Program-made: the position numbers and the translations under genes
Notes under the pieces: model-generated
Database searches by the model: none
Told to the model about the DNA's origin: nothing
The model's input: the letters and a program-made list of their open reading frames with translations, nothing else
In this document: positions 31,501 to 41,947 of the stretch, piece by piece
How positions within the stretch are numbered: the stretch's first letter is position 1
How the letters are laid out: each line of letters starts with the position of its first letter
From: Macrostomum hystrix
Lineage: Eukaryota > Platyhelminthes > Macrostomidae
Assembly: GCA_950097015.1 (NCBI GenBank)
Contig: CATNEN010000038.1
Span: 6,183,001-6,247,000 of the forward strand
DNA: 64,000 nt
Reading direction: 5' to 3'

Positions 31501-32035
31501 TGTTTCATATTGTATTGTTTAACAGCCTGTCCCTCATTGCTTCAGCATGTGGGAGGTCAGGAGTTCGAATCTCAGTCTACAGGAAGCCATTTGTTCTAAG
31601 TGCTTAGGCTTAAAACAATGGTAAAATTAGTACCAGCAGCATCAGCTAGGGATCCAGGGTAGGAATTTTGTTGGGTATGTCAGCCTCCAAAGTTTATGGA
31701 CTCAAAAGTTGAGGAAACAAAAGTGGGCTAAATATCAAATTAAGACTACGTACTCACATTGTCTCCATTTGAATAGAAGAAATAGTTCAGCGAGACAATG
31801 TTCTGATGCTCAATAGAGCGCATAATCTGTAGCTCCCGATTCTTAAATCTCTTATCTTGCAGCACCTTTTTTATGGCGACCACCTTTTTGTTGCTAAGCA
31901 AGGTGGCTTGATAGACAACACCAAAACTGCCATTACCAATGGACTTCATATCGGTGAAGGAGATCTCTTGCGCTTTCTCACTTTGGCATGGAGTGGCCAG
32001 CACCGTGTACACCTTCTGCTCACCAAAGCTGGCCA
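28539..32035 (-). CDS. GSK3: Glycogen synthase kinase 3 (GSK3), 5' exon not found
   Basis: Five exons joined by GT-AG introns in phase: 31758-32035, 30780-31128, 29573-29750, 29172-29374, 28539-28696. Landmarks are [12 protein letters not shown] (glycine loop), [20 protein letters not shown] (catalytic Lys), [30 protein letters not shown] (activation-loop Tyr and the phosphate-binding Arg region) and [12 protein letters not shown]. The C-terminal tail ends with a stop at 28539. GSK3 is a cytoplasmic/nuclear Ser/Thr kinase of Wnt and insulin signalling that phosphorylates primed substrates. The first exon seen starts with two bases completing a codon, so a start exon with the regulatory N-terminus must lie upstream (above 32036). 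[16 protein letters not shown] is an unusual but compatible variant of the T-loop exit. All four introns carry tandem arrays. Confidence 0.95.
28722..29115. repeat. Minisatellite in a GSK3 intron, 22-bp unit
   Basis: About 12 perfect copies of TACTAGGATTACAGGCCTAC plus AG to about 28980, then 5-6 decayed copies. Fills most of the 475-bp last intron. Confidence 0.95.
29395..29530. repeat. Minisatellite in a GSK3 intron, 26-bp unit
   Basis: Five copies of AGTTTTCAAGGTCATTCTAG plus TCAGCC occupy most of the 198-bp intron. Confidence 0.93.
29955..30225 (+). repeat. SINE family 1 copy inside a GSK3 intron
   Basis: Antisense to the gene. The B box GCTCGATTC, GGGGCGCAGCCGCGGAGA, ACCTCCAAGGCACAG and CTGCCTGACGATG blocks are all present. 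The 3' part is missing. Confidence 0.85.
30264..30725. repeat. Minisatellite in a GSK3 intron, 20-bp unit
   Basis: About 23 copies of CCATGACTAATCCATTTATC with two main sub-variants (TTTATC and CCATCC). Confidence 0.95.
31186..31482. repeat. Minisatellite in a GSK3 intron, 20-bp unit
   Basis: About 15 copies of GACACAGGCTGAAGCAATGA. Confidence 0.96.
31545..31690 (+). repeat. Possible tRNA-derived SINE remnant
   Basis: GGAGTTCGAATCTCA is a B-box-like sequence, followed by TTGTTCTAAGTGCTTAGG and TAAAATTAGTACCA, which loosely recall the central block of SINE family 2. No A box. Confidence 0.35.
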
Positions 32036-35000
32036 CTGTTTTAGAGAGGATGGTAGTGCAACATTATCAAACTGTCATATGATACAACTGGCTTTGGCTA
32101 ATATTCTGCACAGCATGTACATTCTAGTGTTTAATGCTCAATGGTATGAGGGCACTACTTTGTACAAAGGTGATTGTAGTGAACAATTAGAGAAAAATTA
32201 AGCACTGAGCAATAAAATTTTAACTTGACTAAAATCCTAGTTTTCACATATACCTTGAAAGTTCTCATGGGCAACATTTTAAGACATTTCTTTATGCCAG
32301 TGCAAAATGTTCAATGTTACATACTCGTAATTGCAAACATAGCAATTTAGCTACTATGTACATGTAAATAAAACAATTAATTCATTCACTTGTTGCATAT
32401 TTTTAGACTTTAGCTATAATTTTTATTATAGAAGAATAGCATTTAAGTAAAATATTTCTTTACTGAAAATTTCTACAGCCTATCAACTAACCTAGTAAAC
32501 ACTTCAGCCTATTGGAATTTGTAGACAAATTGATAATTTTTCAGGACCTTCATTTGTGTCTGATAGAGTGACGAAGGACAATTTTTTGGCAAAATGTCAA
32601 GATGGCAAATAACTAAAGATAGTGGAAAAAAAGACCAGATAGGCCTAATGATTTCAAATACCCACATTTTTCTTTTTTGCATCTCCAACAATATTTTGTG
32701 AACCAATTGCCATGAAAGGTTACGAGTTTGTCACTTCACAAATCAAAAATTGTTGCTGACTCAGACAATTTTTATTTGACTAACTAATTGCCTAAGTGAC
32801 CAGCACCAAAAATGATTATTCATGCTTAAAACAAGGCAAAAAAGAAATGAGCTAGCTGTTTCCCAGTTTTGTATTATAAAGTAGATACTTTGGCATTTAG
32901 ATATAATCAATAGAGATATAGTAGCTCTGCATATAATTTTTATGTAGCACCAGTATTAAAAAATGTTAAATACTTATAACTTACCTGGCTTCATAACTTG
33001 TTGTGAAGAACTATTTTGATTCTACTTTAGAGTTAAAATAAGAAGAAAAATGCTAGGACTAGGCCCCTATGCTTAGCTAGCTCATTTGAAACTTCAAAGG
33101 TATAGGCTCCACTTTATTAGCAAGCTACTTAAAAAGTCAAAAGAACAATTAAAAAGACTAGACTTAAAAGACAGCCAGTAACTAGTACTGTTTCTAGATT
33201 GTCTTGATAATATAGCTAACCAGCTATTATTGGTTGTTTTACGACTCTATGCTATGTCAGTGACAGCTTAATTAACGGAAAAACCTAGACTTTACAAATG
33301 ATGCTGGAATTTTACAAGGACAATTGAAGTATATATTTTTGTGATAATATTTGATTTGAAGTAAGGAAATGAAAAAAACTATAAAGATTCGTTCCCTGAC
33401 AGTATCTTTACAAGTTTGTAGTTTCCTATGTTTCTAACCGTTTGTACTTTAGGTTAAAATTAAACCAAGCAAAAGTTAAAGGACAAAACTTTGTAATAGA
33501 AAAAACGTTTGTAAATTGATGAATAATTATAGTTCTTAAAAAAAGCAAAGTTAAACACAAGTCAGAAATATTCAAGGTTTCAAGAAGGAGTCGATTGCAG
33601 GGTCAAAATATATTTCGTGACAGTTCCTAGAAAAAGTAATTTAAAGAAGGTGCTCTTTTTATTCGCGTTGATAAAAAAATGAAGTGCTTACTTAAATAAT
33701 TTAGTGCTGATTAAAATTTGGTAGTCATACTGAGAGGAATTTCACTGAAGAAGCAAACTAAGAGACTCTATATTTTTTGGAGCACATTTGTGTTTATGTT
33801 CGTCTGAGTTAACGACTATGATCCGATGCAATCAATTAAACTAGATGCATGCTAGCTAGCTTCCAGTTACCGCGTGCCGTGCGCGTCAGGGCCTTCTAAG
33901 CGAGCTAGGCCTATTACGCTTAAATTTTTTATTAATAGATAGGACCTAGACTTTAGCCATATTATTCAGCTATTTTGTGTGTTATGCTTTTGTTGTAAAT
34001 AAAAATAATTATTGCCAACTAGAGCTACAGCTCAGGCTTAGACCTACTATAGACACTAGGCCTTAGCTTACTAAGTTAGGCCTACTCGCAGTTTGAAATA
34101 GTCATTTGAAAGTTATTTGAAAGTTATCACTATCAGCTAGGCCGTAGTATTAGCACTTAAACTATGTGGATGGCTATGACGAGATGTAGAGAGCCTTATG
34201 AGGGCTAATGACAAAGAGGATATGTAAAGACACTTCAGACTGCCTACAATGGAAATTCATAATTCCCTGCTGTGGCATTGGGGACTCAAGTTAGGCCTAT
34301 CAAGAATTAGGCCTAAAAGCCACATGCATGTTTTGGGGTGGTGGGAAAGGTGTTTCAACCCAAACCTGTTTAGTCCCATGCCATGTTCCCAAAGGCCAAG
34401 GCTTGAATTCTCACTAGCTTCAGTCTCCTTGGTCCTTGGCTTCATATTTCTCGATACAGATATGGATAAGCTAGGGGAAAATTTTGGAGACACAGATATG
34501 GATTCAGATACAAGAAATTTTTGGTTATGGTGGAACTCTAACAATTATGTCGTAGGCCCTCTCTCTTTACTTTTGTTTCCTATCTGCAAAAACTGTACTT
34601 ATTATAAATTTAGCTATTCTTACTATTATTTATCTCTGCCTTCACTATATAATATGGTTATTCTATAGCTATGTAACTCAGAACAATATTATTTTCTACC
34701 TATGATAGCGATTTTGTGTCCAAGCAGCAAGACACCTTATAACATTGCACTGATTTTAACCAACCCTATTGAGCATCCAATGGATTAAAGTTGTCTAATT
34801 CAACACGAATATTATTATTATTTCTAACCTTCCCTATTCAGAACGTTTTTCCTTATATTAGCCTATTCTAAAGCAATAATTAACACAAGAACAACTCCAA
34901 TTTATTTCACTCATTTCTCTCTTCCTAAGATCTATTTCCTTAGTCTCCTCTTTTGTATTTCGGGACAAAAACGTCAAGTCTTTTTAGGCAAAATCACATG

Positions 35001-35280
35001 ATATATATATAGTATTTTGGGCGGGGGTTGGTAAGCGCATTTAAACAACTGAAATTGGTTGCAAAATAATGTTGGACAATTTGGCGTAAATTCAACTTTA
35101 GGTTTTACGTGAATATTTCATGGGCCTGCCTCAATTATTTACTTTTATTTGACTTAGGCCTAAATCTTTTAATAACACTAGGCCTAACATATTCACTGGT
35201 AACATCCTTTATAATTTTATATTGTGTTTTAGGCCTAGCATTTGTAATACAAAAACATCTCGCTTTGAGCTGGCTGAACC
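32036..35280. other. AT-rich DNA, possibly the 5' intron of GSK3
   Basis: No exon was recognised. The GSK3 start exon should lie here or further upstream. The region lacks the minisatellites seen elsewhere but is enriched for TAGGCCTA between 33906 and 35527. Confidence 0.4.
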
Positions 35281-36691
35281 TCATTCGAGAACTTGATTGC
35301 TAGTGCTCTGCAGATCTTGGTCAGTAGTTTTGCTTGACTCGCTTGAGCTAGCAGCATCTTGCTTGAGAAAATGACTGATAGTGTCTTGAAGAACTTTACT
35401 AGCTGCTCTGGCATTTGTTTGGGTACTTGCCATGTATGACTTTGTAGCAGTAGACTGTGAATGGTTTAAAGCATGGTTGACTAAATGTTGCATGCCATTG
35501 TCATTCACCTCTCAGCTTTTAGGCCTACTTAGTTTGGAAGACATGCCAAACTATGTTTGGAGATACTTGGTGTAGTGCAAGAAGCAATGGGAATTTCCAT
35601 CTCTTTTCTTGCAGGAAAGTTGCAAACAAGTGATTCCTTGTAAGCCTTACACTGAAAAAATTTCATTTGGCTTTGCACCAGACTCAAGTCTATGTTTTCT
35701 ATACAAAAGTAGAAGATCCTTTGTCAGCAGCATTGATAAATGGTCAGGACCATCCATCTTCTGCTGTCTTTTGCTTGTGAATGTCAAAGAATGTGGCAGG
35801 ATCCATCTTAATGTCATTCTTCCACTGCAGAAATTCTCACACTTTTGCTTTTGAAACTATATCAGGACAATTTGCGCCATGTGGAAAAATGGTCAAATTC
35901 AAACCTAGAAATATTACACACTTCAGAGTCAAGATCGTCCTCAGCTTTGGCTTTAAACTCTTGTATCACATTAAATACTGCCTGGAGTTCATCTGAATGA
36001 AGTATTAGATTTGAGCCATCAAGCTATTTTTGCATGCTTTTTCTCTTGGTTACAAGACTTTCCACAGCAAGCATTAGCTATTTTAAGAGTCCAAATCGGC
36101 AGTCAGTTCCAATTCAGTAATTAGTTTATTCTTTAGAAGGCTGCTGTGAAGCCAGAGCTCTTGAATTATTTGCAGATTGGAATGATCTAGAACATTAGAC
36201 TTGCCTCTTAAAGGTGTCATCGGCAATGGCATGTCACTAGAACTAGAGCTGTCTAGCTTTCTTTTCATGGAAGCTTGGCAAAGGCCAGATGGACCAGCCT
36301 GTGATCTGAAAGCCTTCTGGCAGGCTGCAAGCTTTGACATTTTTTGAATTCCAGAGGCACCAACAGAGTTAGCTTTTTGTTGCAATGGAGTGCCAAACAC
36401 TGTGGCACGTAGCTTGATGACTTCAGCCTCACTGCTACTGGAGCTACTGGAAGCTGCTAGTGGAACCATTTCATCTCTATTGCTCTCACACTCTGAGTCA
36501 TAACTATCACTCTCAGCATCACAAACAACTTTGGTCTTGCATGTTTTCTTGCTGCTTTTAACAACAGGACCTCTTCCCTCTTTGTTAGCATTAACTTGAT
36601 TCAGCTTGCTTAGAATGGTGTCAGTGTCATTTCTGTCTGCAAGATCTTCAATTAAAATGCTAGCTGCGCCAAGTGTCAAATGACAACACAA
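35281..36691 (-). pseudogene. Unrecognised gene relic with a recombinase-like C-terminus
   Basis: The minus strand has a 202-codon frame (36083-36691) rich in Ser, Lys and acidic residues (SSSSSSSEAEVIKLRATVFG), then a stretch full of stops, then a 75-codon frame (35281-35508) reading NHALNHSQSTATKSYMA. That last motif resembles the H-x-x-x-T-A-x-x-x-Y end of tyrosine-recombinase-type transposon proteins, but similarity is weak. The two pieces may be the ends of one decayed gene. Codon use is AT-rich like the surroundings. I cannot name it. Confidence 0.3.
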
Positions 36692-38850
36692 GCTAACTTC
36701 TCAGTACCCTGCTGGACTACAATTCAGCTACCTGGTACTAATGACTAATCTTCTTATAGTCACTCAGATGTTGTAGCATTGCAGAACCAACATAAATGGG
36801 CTGTAAATATGTACCAGACCCACAGTACAAGCCATTGTTTATCACTTGTGGCACTCATGCCATAGCAACGAACGTTTTTTGGTTGTCTAAGGGACTTCTG
36901 AAAATTCAATGGAAATGAACAGTTTTTAGTCTAACTAAAATGGAAATGACAATGACAAAAAAACACTAACAAGATTAAGCTGGCTTTATATCTACATTCT
37001 CAAAGGAAATATTAGAATAGCTAAATGAAAGGTCCTTTATTTGTAAAAGTTTGCTAAATTTTATATATGTATGAATCTGTAATCAACTATCTAAAAATAG
37101 GCATACCAATATTCTTCTTAATTTCTAAAATTTACTTTGCTTTCTATCTATTACACTAAGGCTGAAGTGAAAATTTAGGTTTGAAGTATTATAGTATTAA
37201 TTATTTACTAATAAAGAACCATAGTTACTAAATAAAGAAAAAACTACATAGAAAGTATTTAGAATTTGATAAAAGTACAAATAGGAATAGTAATTTTTTA
37301 CATTTTACATACATTTCTCACATTGGGGTTTTAGGAGTCCTTTGCTGCCCATGAGTCCTCTGCTTCAGTCAAACAATACATTAAGCTACCAAAATTAATA
37401 TATTTTAATGTATGTTAATATTCACTTTTTTCTATAATATATTACTCAATAAGCATAATATTTAGAATTTTTAGCCCAGGAAAAACAAAAGCTTTAAATT
37501 GTATTTAAAAAAAAAGATAATTACCAATTTTCATTTTGTACTTTAAAAAGTATACTTTGTCTAAAAATATAAATAATAAATTCTAATATAAAGACAAAAC
37601 CAATAAAAAAGCTAATTTGTTTGACAACCTGAAATTGTAAATTGTAATTGCAAACTAAGACTAATTGTAAACTAGGTCTTCTTAAAGCATATGCATAATA
37701 TTAGCTATATTTTCTAGTAGTCTATTCAGGAATTGGCACTAAGCAATATATTTCATTGTTTTGTCACCTTTGGCTCCCTAAAGATTTCAAAGTTTGCTTT
37801 CGTCACCTAAACTAAAAGATCACTAGCCAAGCACTTTGCACTTAGTAGCAATTAACAAAGCTTAGTAGCTATATAACTAGGCTTTGGTTGCCTATCATGC
37901 TTATCTTGTCTCTAGTCTTAGAATAGGCATGGTTTATTGTCCATCAATAGGCTATTCCAAAAAAAATTAGTCAAGTATATAAGTAAAAATACGAAAAAAT
38001 AAGAGAAAATTGCTTGTATCACATGTACTTATACTTCATTTTACCTTGGCAGACCCAGTTAATTATGTAGTGGCTAGAGATACAGTGGCTAGGAATTTTG
38101 ATTCCTAATAAAATGATTACTAGCATACCCACTATACTATTGTAACAGGGCTTATAACTCTATCTTCCTCTCTCTTGGTAGCGTATACTTCTGGGCAATA
38201 TTATTCCTTCTTTCTCTTTCTAATTCTGCATATTGTCTCATATGCTTTTCCTGGTGGCCCTGAAAAGGGCCATTTTAACTCCACAAATCTTACTTTGTGG
38301 GTTTTACTTAAGGTAGCGCTTTGCACTGACACAAGCGGTGTATCCTTCTAAGGCACTGGTCTCTTATTCTCCAGTCTTTACTGGTCACAGCCTCAATCTA
38401 TGTACACACTGAGTACTATCTCCTAATATTGAATAGCACAACAACTTCACTTATTTGAAGATTATTCTCAGCTATTGCCTTATTGTTCAGGCTCACTTGC
38501 AAGTTATATTTTCGCAACGAAGTCCTCTACTTTGATACTATTTTTTAGTTTGTTTTAATAAAAGTAATTTTCTAAAACAAAATATTCAGAATATACTGTA
38601 TAGGTTTTTGAGCACGGATTTAGCTAATATATAAAATATGCAGAATACACAGTATAGTTCTTAATCACAGATTTAGCTATAAAACACAATAAAGTATTAG
38701 ACTGCTACAACATGCCTTCTCTAGAAGAAAAACTTTGAAAAAACGTGTGATATATTTTCTAAAATACAACAACCAAAAACACAACAGTCAAAGACAACAT
38801 AAAAAGAAAAGCACCTAAAAATAATAATGCTTGTATTAAAAACCTTTACT
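36692..38850. other. AT-rich spacer without recognisable genes
   Basis: Only short frames. No repeats, RNA genes or domains recognised. Confidence 0.5.
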
Positions 38851-38852
38851 CC

Positions 38853-39116
38853 TTAGAATGTTGTAGTCCTAAATAAAATAGCCACTATTTTGTGACACTC
38901 AAAGTCACATTGCTCCGGTAGCTCTCTGTAAAACGGCCAGCCGAGCTGCTGGCTCATCGATCGCACCTGTATCGCCAAGTGGCGTCGAATGCCGGCCGTC
39001 CGTCCGCGACAATGGCCCGCCGAACCGATGCGTTGACATCCTGTAAAACAGCCATAGCATGTGTCCGTGACAATCGTTCTCGCAGTACTCTGATCGCCGG
39101 CTACACCTGAGAGCAT
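38853..39116 (-). other. Unassigned GC-rich fragment
   Basis: Two overlapping minus-strand frames of 75-87 codons in DNA clearly more GC-rich than the flanks. Probably an insertion or element remnant. No motif recognised. Confidence 0.25.
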
Positions 39117-39204
39117 TGTGGAAACACTTCATCAGTCCTCAGGAATGCAATCCTGAGTAGGTATTGCACCAGGGCGTACCGGCTGCGTTCTATTGGAACA
39201 CCAT

Positions 39205-39435
39205 GCTGAATTTTCAGCGCCCGGGCGCTGCCCAGTGAGGCGGATTAATTTCATACGATTCCGGTGCAGAGCCTGGATTCATGCGCATTTCCAGCCCAGT
39301 GAGGCGGATTTCTTGCGATTCCGGTGCAGAGCCTGGATTCTTGCGCATTTCCAGCCCAGTGATGCGGATTTATTTCATACGATTCCGGTGCAAAACATGG
39401 ATTTAGCCGCATTTTCAGCCCGGTGAGGTGGATTT
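39205..39435. repeat. Tandem repeat, 58-67 bp unit, about 3.5 copies
   Basis: CAGCCCAGTGAGGCGGATTT followed by GATTCCGGTGCAGAGCCTGG and GCGCATTTC recurs. Downstream, to about 39780, AATCCGGT-like motifs recur irregularly. Confidence 0.8.
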
Positions 39436-39715
39436 CATGTGGCGTCCCAATACAGTACTATCGCCCAGATTTGGGTGCCCTTATCCCCGTTAAAATCCGG
39501 TAGAAATTTCTTATAAATCCGGTCAATTCTACTGGAAATGATGACCTCATCCTCCCGAAAATCCGACTGACATTTCAAACTCATATGGCAAATTCAACTG
39601 GATCTTCTGTCCTAATCCAAGGAAAAATCCAGTTGAAAATTCTAATGGCTCTGGTACTTTCACCTGGATTCTGTATAAACTTTCGTAACGCTTCCGACTT
39701 TTTCGTCCGGATTTC

Positions 39716-40300
39716 TCAATGCATTACCGAGATATGAGAAAATCCGGTCGAAAAAAAATAATCCGGTCCAAAATGCTTGCTAATGGTTTGGCGGGCCTGA
39801 TAACTCACCGGTAGTCCGTATGCTCCGTGGGTGGCGAGGAGCTGCCTGCAGGTGGCTGTTGTTTTTTGAGCCGCTTGCCCGTCGCCTACTGCAACGATTT
39901 GGCGGCTAGTCAACTGCCGCCTCAAGTCCGGTTGAGCAGTGAGCTGACGACTGCAGGTCACTCCCTCCGCCTCTCTAACATGTGCTTTAACATTTTTGCT
40001 GCTTTGACTGCTGTTGTCGGCACTGCTGTTGTCGTTGCCGTGACCGCTGCTGCCACCGCTGCTGCCGCTAGCTGGTAATCGAGGCCTTGTAGGCTGCCTT
40101 TCTGGGGCTTCTGCAACGGCAGGCATATTCTCGTCCACCAGATTGTAGTCCTCCTGTATCGCCTTCAAAAAGGCCTCGATCTTATCGTGCTCTTGTTCCT
40201 CGTTGCTCATGTTTAGCAGTGGATGACTTGATTTGTTTGCTTTTAGCATATGTCTCTCCAGGGGTCCGATTAATCCGGTATTTATACCCACCTGGGCCAA
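39716..40300 (-). CDS. Hypothetical low-complexity ORF
   Basis: A 194-codon frame; the first ATG candidate begins MLKANKSSHPLLN. The middle is Ser/Gly/Asn rich, the end Gln/Arg rich. HDKIEAFLKAIQEDYNLVDE could be an amphipathic helix. A TATA-like GGTATAAATACC lies on the minus strand near 40276-40287, within the ORF just ahead of that ATG. It lies 320 bp downstream of the piggyBac relic on the same strand and may be part of the same element. No domain recognised; it may not be real. Confidence 0.25.
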   Translation of the reverse strand: MAQVGINTGLIGPLERHMLKANKSSHPLLNMSNEEQEHDKIEAFLKAIQEDYNLVDENMPAVAEAPERQPTRPRLPASGSSGGSSGHGNDNSSADNSSQSSKNVKAHVREAEGVTCSRQLTAQPDLRRQLTSRQIVAVGDGQAAQKTTATCRQLLATHGAYGLPVSYQARQTISKHFGPDYFFSTGFSHISVMH

Positions 40301-40618
40301 AAACTGGACCTATTCAAAGGTCTCCCGCGACCCACCTCTTACTTTTGACACCCAAAATTTAGCTTTTAACTTCAGGCTTAAAGATTTATAAGTAATCCTC
40401 AACCTTTTCTAACAAGGTCTTTTTAACCACGACAAGACTGATGGCACGATTTCGTGCCATGAAAGCACTACCATTCTTGACTGATGATAGTTTAGTCTAA
40501 ATTAGCCATCAAGTCAAACCAAAGGTATCCACATTTTTAAGGCTCCAAAAAAACTTAACTGCCTTTTGAACTGAATGAGAAAACATGTGTCAACATTAAT
40601 CCAGTTAGTTATATAGCA

Positions 40619-41359
40619 TCAATAAACTTGCAGCATACTATCGCAATCACCGTCAATATCCATTCTGAGCATGCCAATGGTTAAAGCAAGCTCCAGGGCA
40701 GAGGGCGGGAAGCTCGGGGCAGGACTCGCATACGAAGATCGTTCGTTTCGTCTGACCAGACGAGTAACATGTGCGGCACCGCTTCCGCGGCCTCGGCCTG
40801 TCTCCTGTCTCAGGCAGGAAAGAATTTGCTTAAAGCGATCTCTCGACAGAGAGAACGACTGAGCTAGAAAGCCACAGTGAAACACGGAATCACCGGACCA
40901 GTAGTGGGCCAGCTCCGGCTTCTGGTCGATGCCCATGGGCAGTATAATGCCAATAAGCTTGCGCATTTAATCAGTTGAGCAATCCTTCCAATTCAATATG
41001 ATTTTGGGGACAGCATCCAATGTCTCACATTCTTGAAAAATCTTCCAAGCCTTGTTGTTGGTCCATCTGCGAAGGTTCTCGAACAACTCGTCCGGCAAAT
41101 ACAACTTTAGGTAGGCCGACTCATTTCCATCGGCAGTTTCTGGTGGCTGCCAGTTGGGCCGAACTCCAGTGGTTCCCAGAAACTCGGGGACTGGAAATGG
41201 TCTGTTGTCAAGAGTTTCCTGAACGAGCTCCCAATCACCGACTGGGATTACAGGGACTTCATTAATCTCTTCGAAAAGCTCTTCGAAGTCGCTAGCAGAT
41301 TCATCGTCGGTTACAATGGGTGAATCTAACGCAGAATCTATTTCAGAGTCAGAACTCAT
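40619..41359 (-). pseudogene. piggyBac-type transposase, N-terminal part with in-frame stop
   Basis: Acidic N-terminus (MSSDSEIDSALDSPIVTDDE), then YLKLYLPDELFENLRRWTN, an in-frame TAA at 40967-40969, then PMGIDQKPELAHYWSGDSVF and LSRDRFKQILSCLR. This is the characteristic start of DDE_Tnp_1_7 (piggyBac/PGBD) proteins: acidic leader, F...L....Y.N, ...K..I..YWS, ms..RF..il..L. After this it runs into unrelated GC-rich sequence, and the catalytic Asp blocks are missing. It is a truncated, dead copy. TTAA target sites or terminal repeats could not be fixed. Confidence 0.8.
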
Positions 41360-41582
41360 GATGCGTTTTTGCTGTCTTAGTCTGTTGTCGAGAAAATCTC
41401 TTTAAAAATTAGGCTTGATAGCCTTAAAAAACAGAGGAACGAAGAAAATCTAGTTACTACGTGGCGAATCTGTTTGAAACATGCTTTCAGTCGTGAAGGG
41501 TGTGTATGTGAGTTAAAAATTTTCTACCAAAAAAATTCTATGGCACGATTTCGGTCCAAGCCGTCAGGAACGGGTGTGTGTG

Positions 41583-41590
41583 TATAAAAG
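41583..41590 (+). promoter_or_regulatory. TATA box candidate upstream of TRM5
   Basis: TATAAAAG after a (GT)n tract, 358 bp before the TRM5 ATG on the same strand. Position is compatible with a promoter plus a 5' UTR of about 330 bp. No experimental support. Confidence 0.3.
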
Positions 41591-41947
41591 GGCAGTCAGG
41601 AAAAGGATATTATTAATCATTTTTCTAGCTACAATATTTCGTGAATTAATCGCATTTTAATGCTTTTAATCCGCAATTATAAATTAATTAGCACTGATCC
41701 TTATGGGAAAGGAAATATACCATTGGCTTTTGTCTCAGCCATGTGACTAGTTGGCCATATAATAGCAATTAATTAAATATATATATACATACATTATACT
41801 TGAAAGGCATCCTTGACTAGGCCTAGACCCAATCCATCCAAAGACTTAAAGGTTAAATATTTCAGTATAAAGTATTTTGCACTGCAGACCTGGGCCCGTC
41901 CATTTGCATTCAGTTCAGCTAAGAAGCTGCTGTGGAATCTCTGCCGC

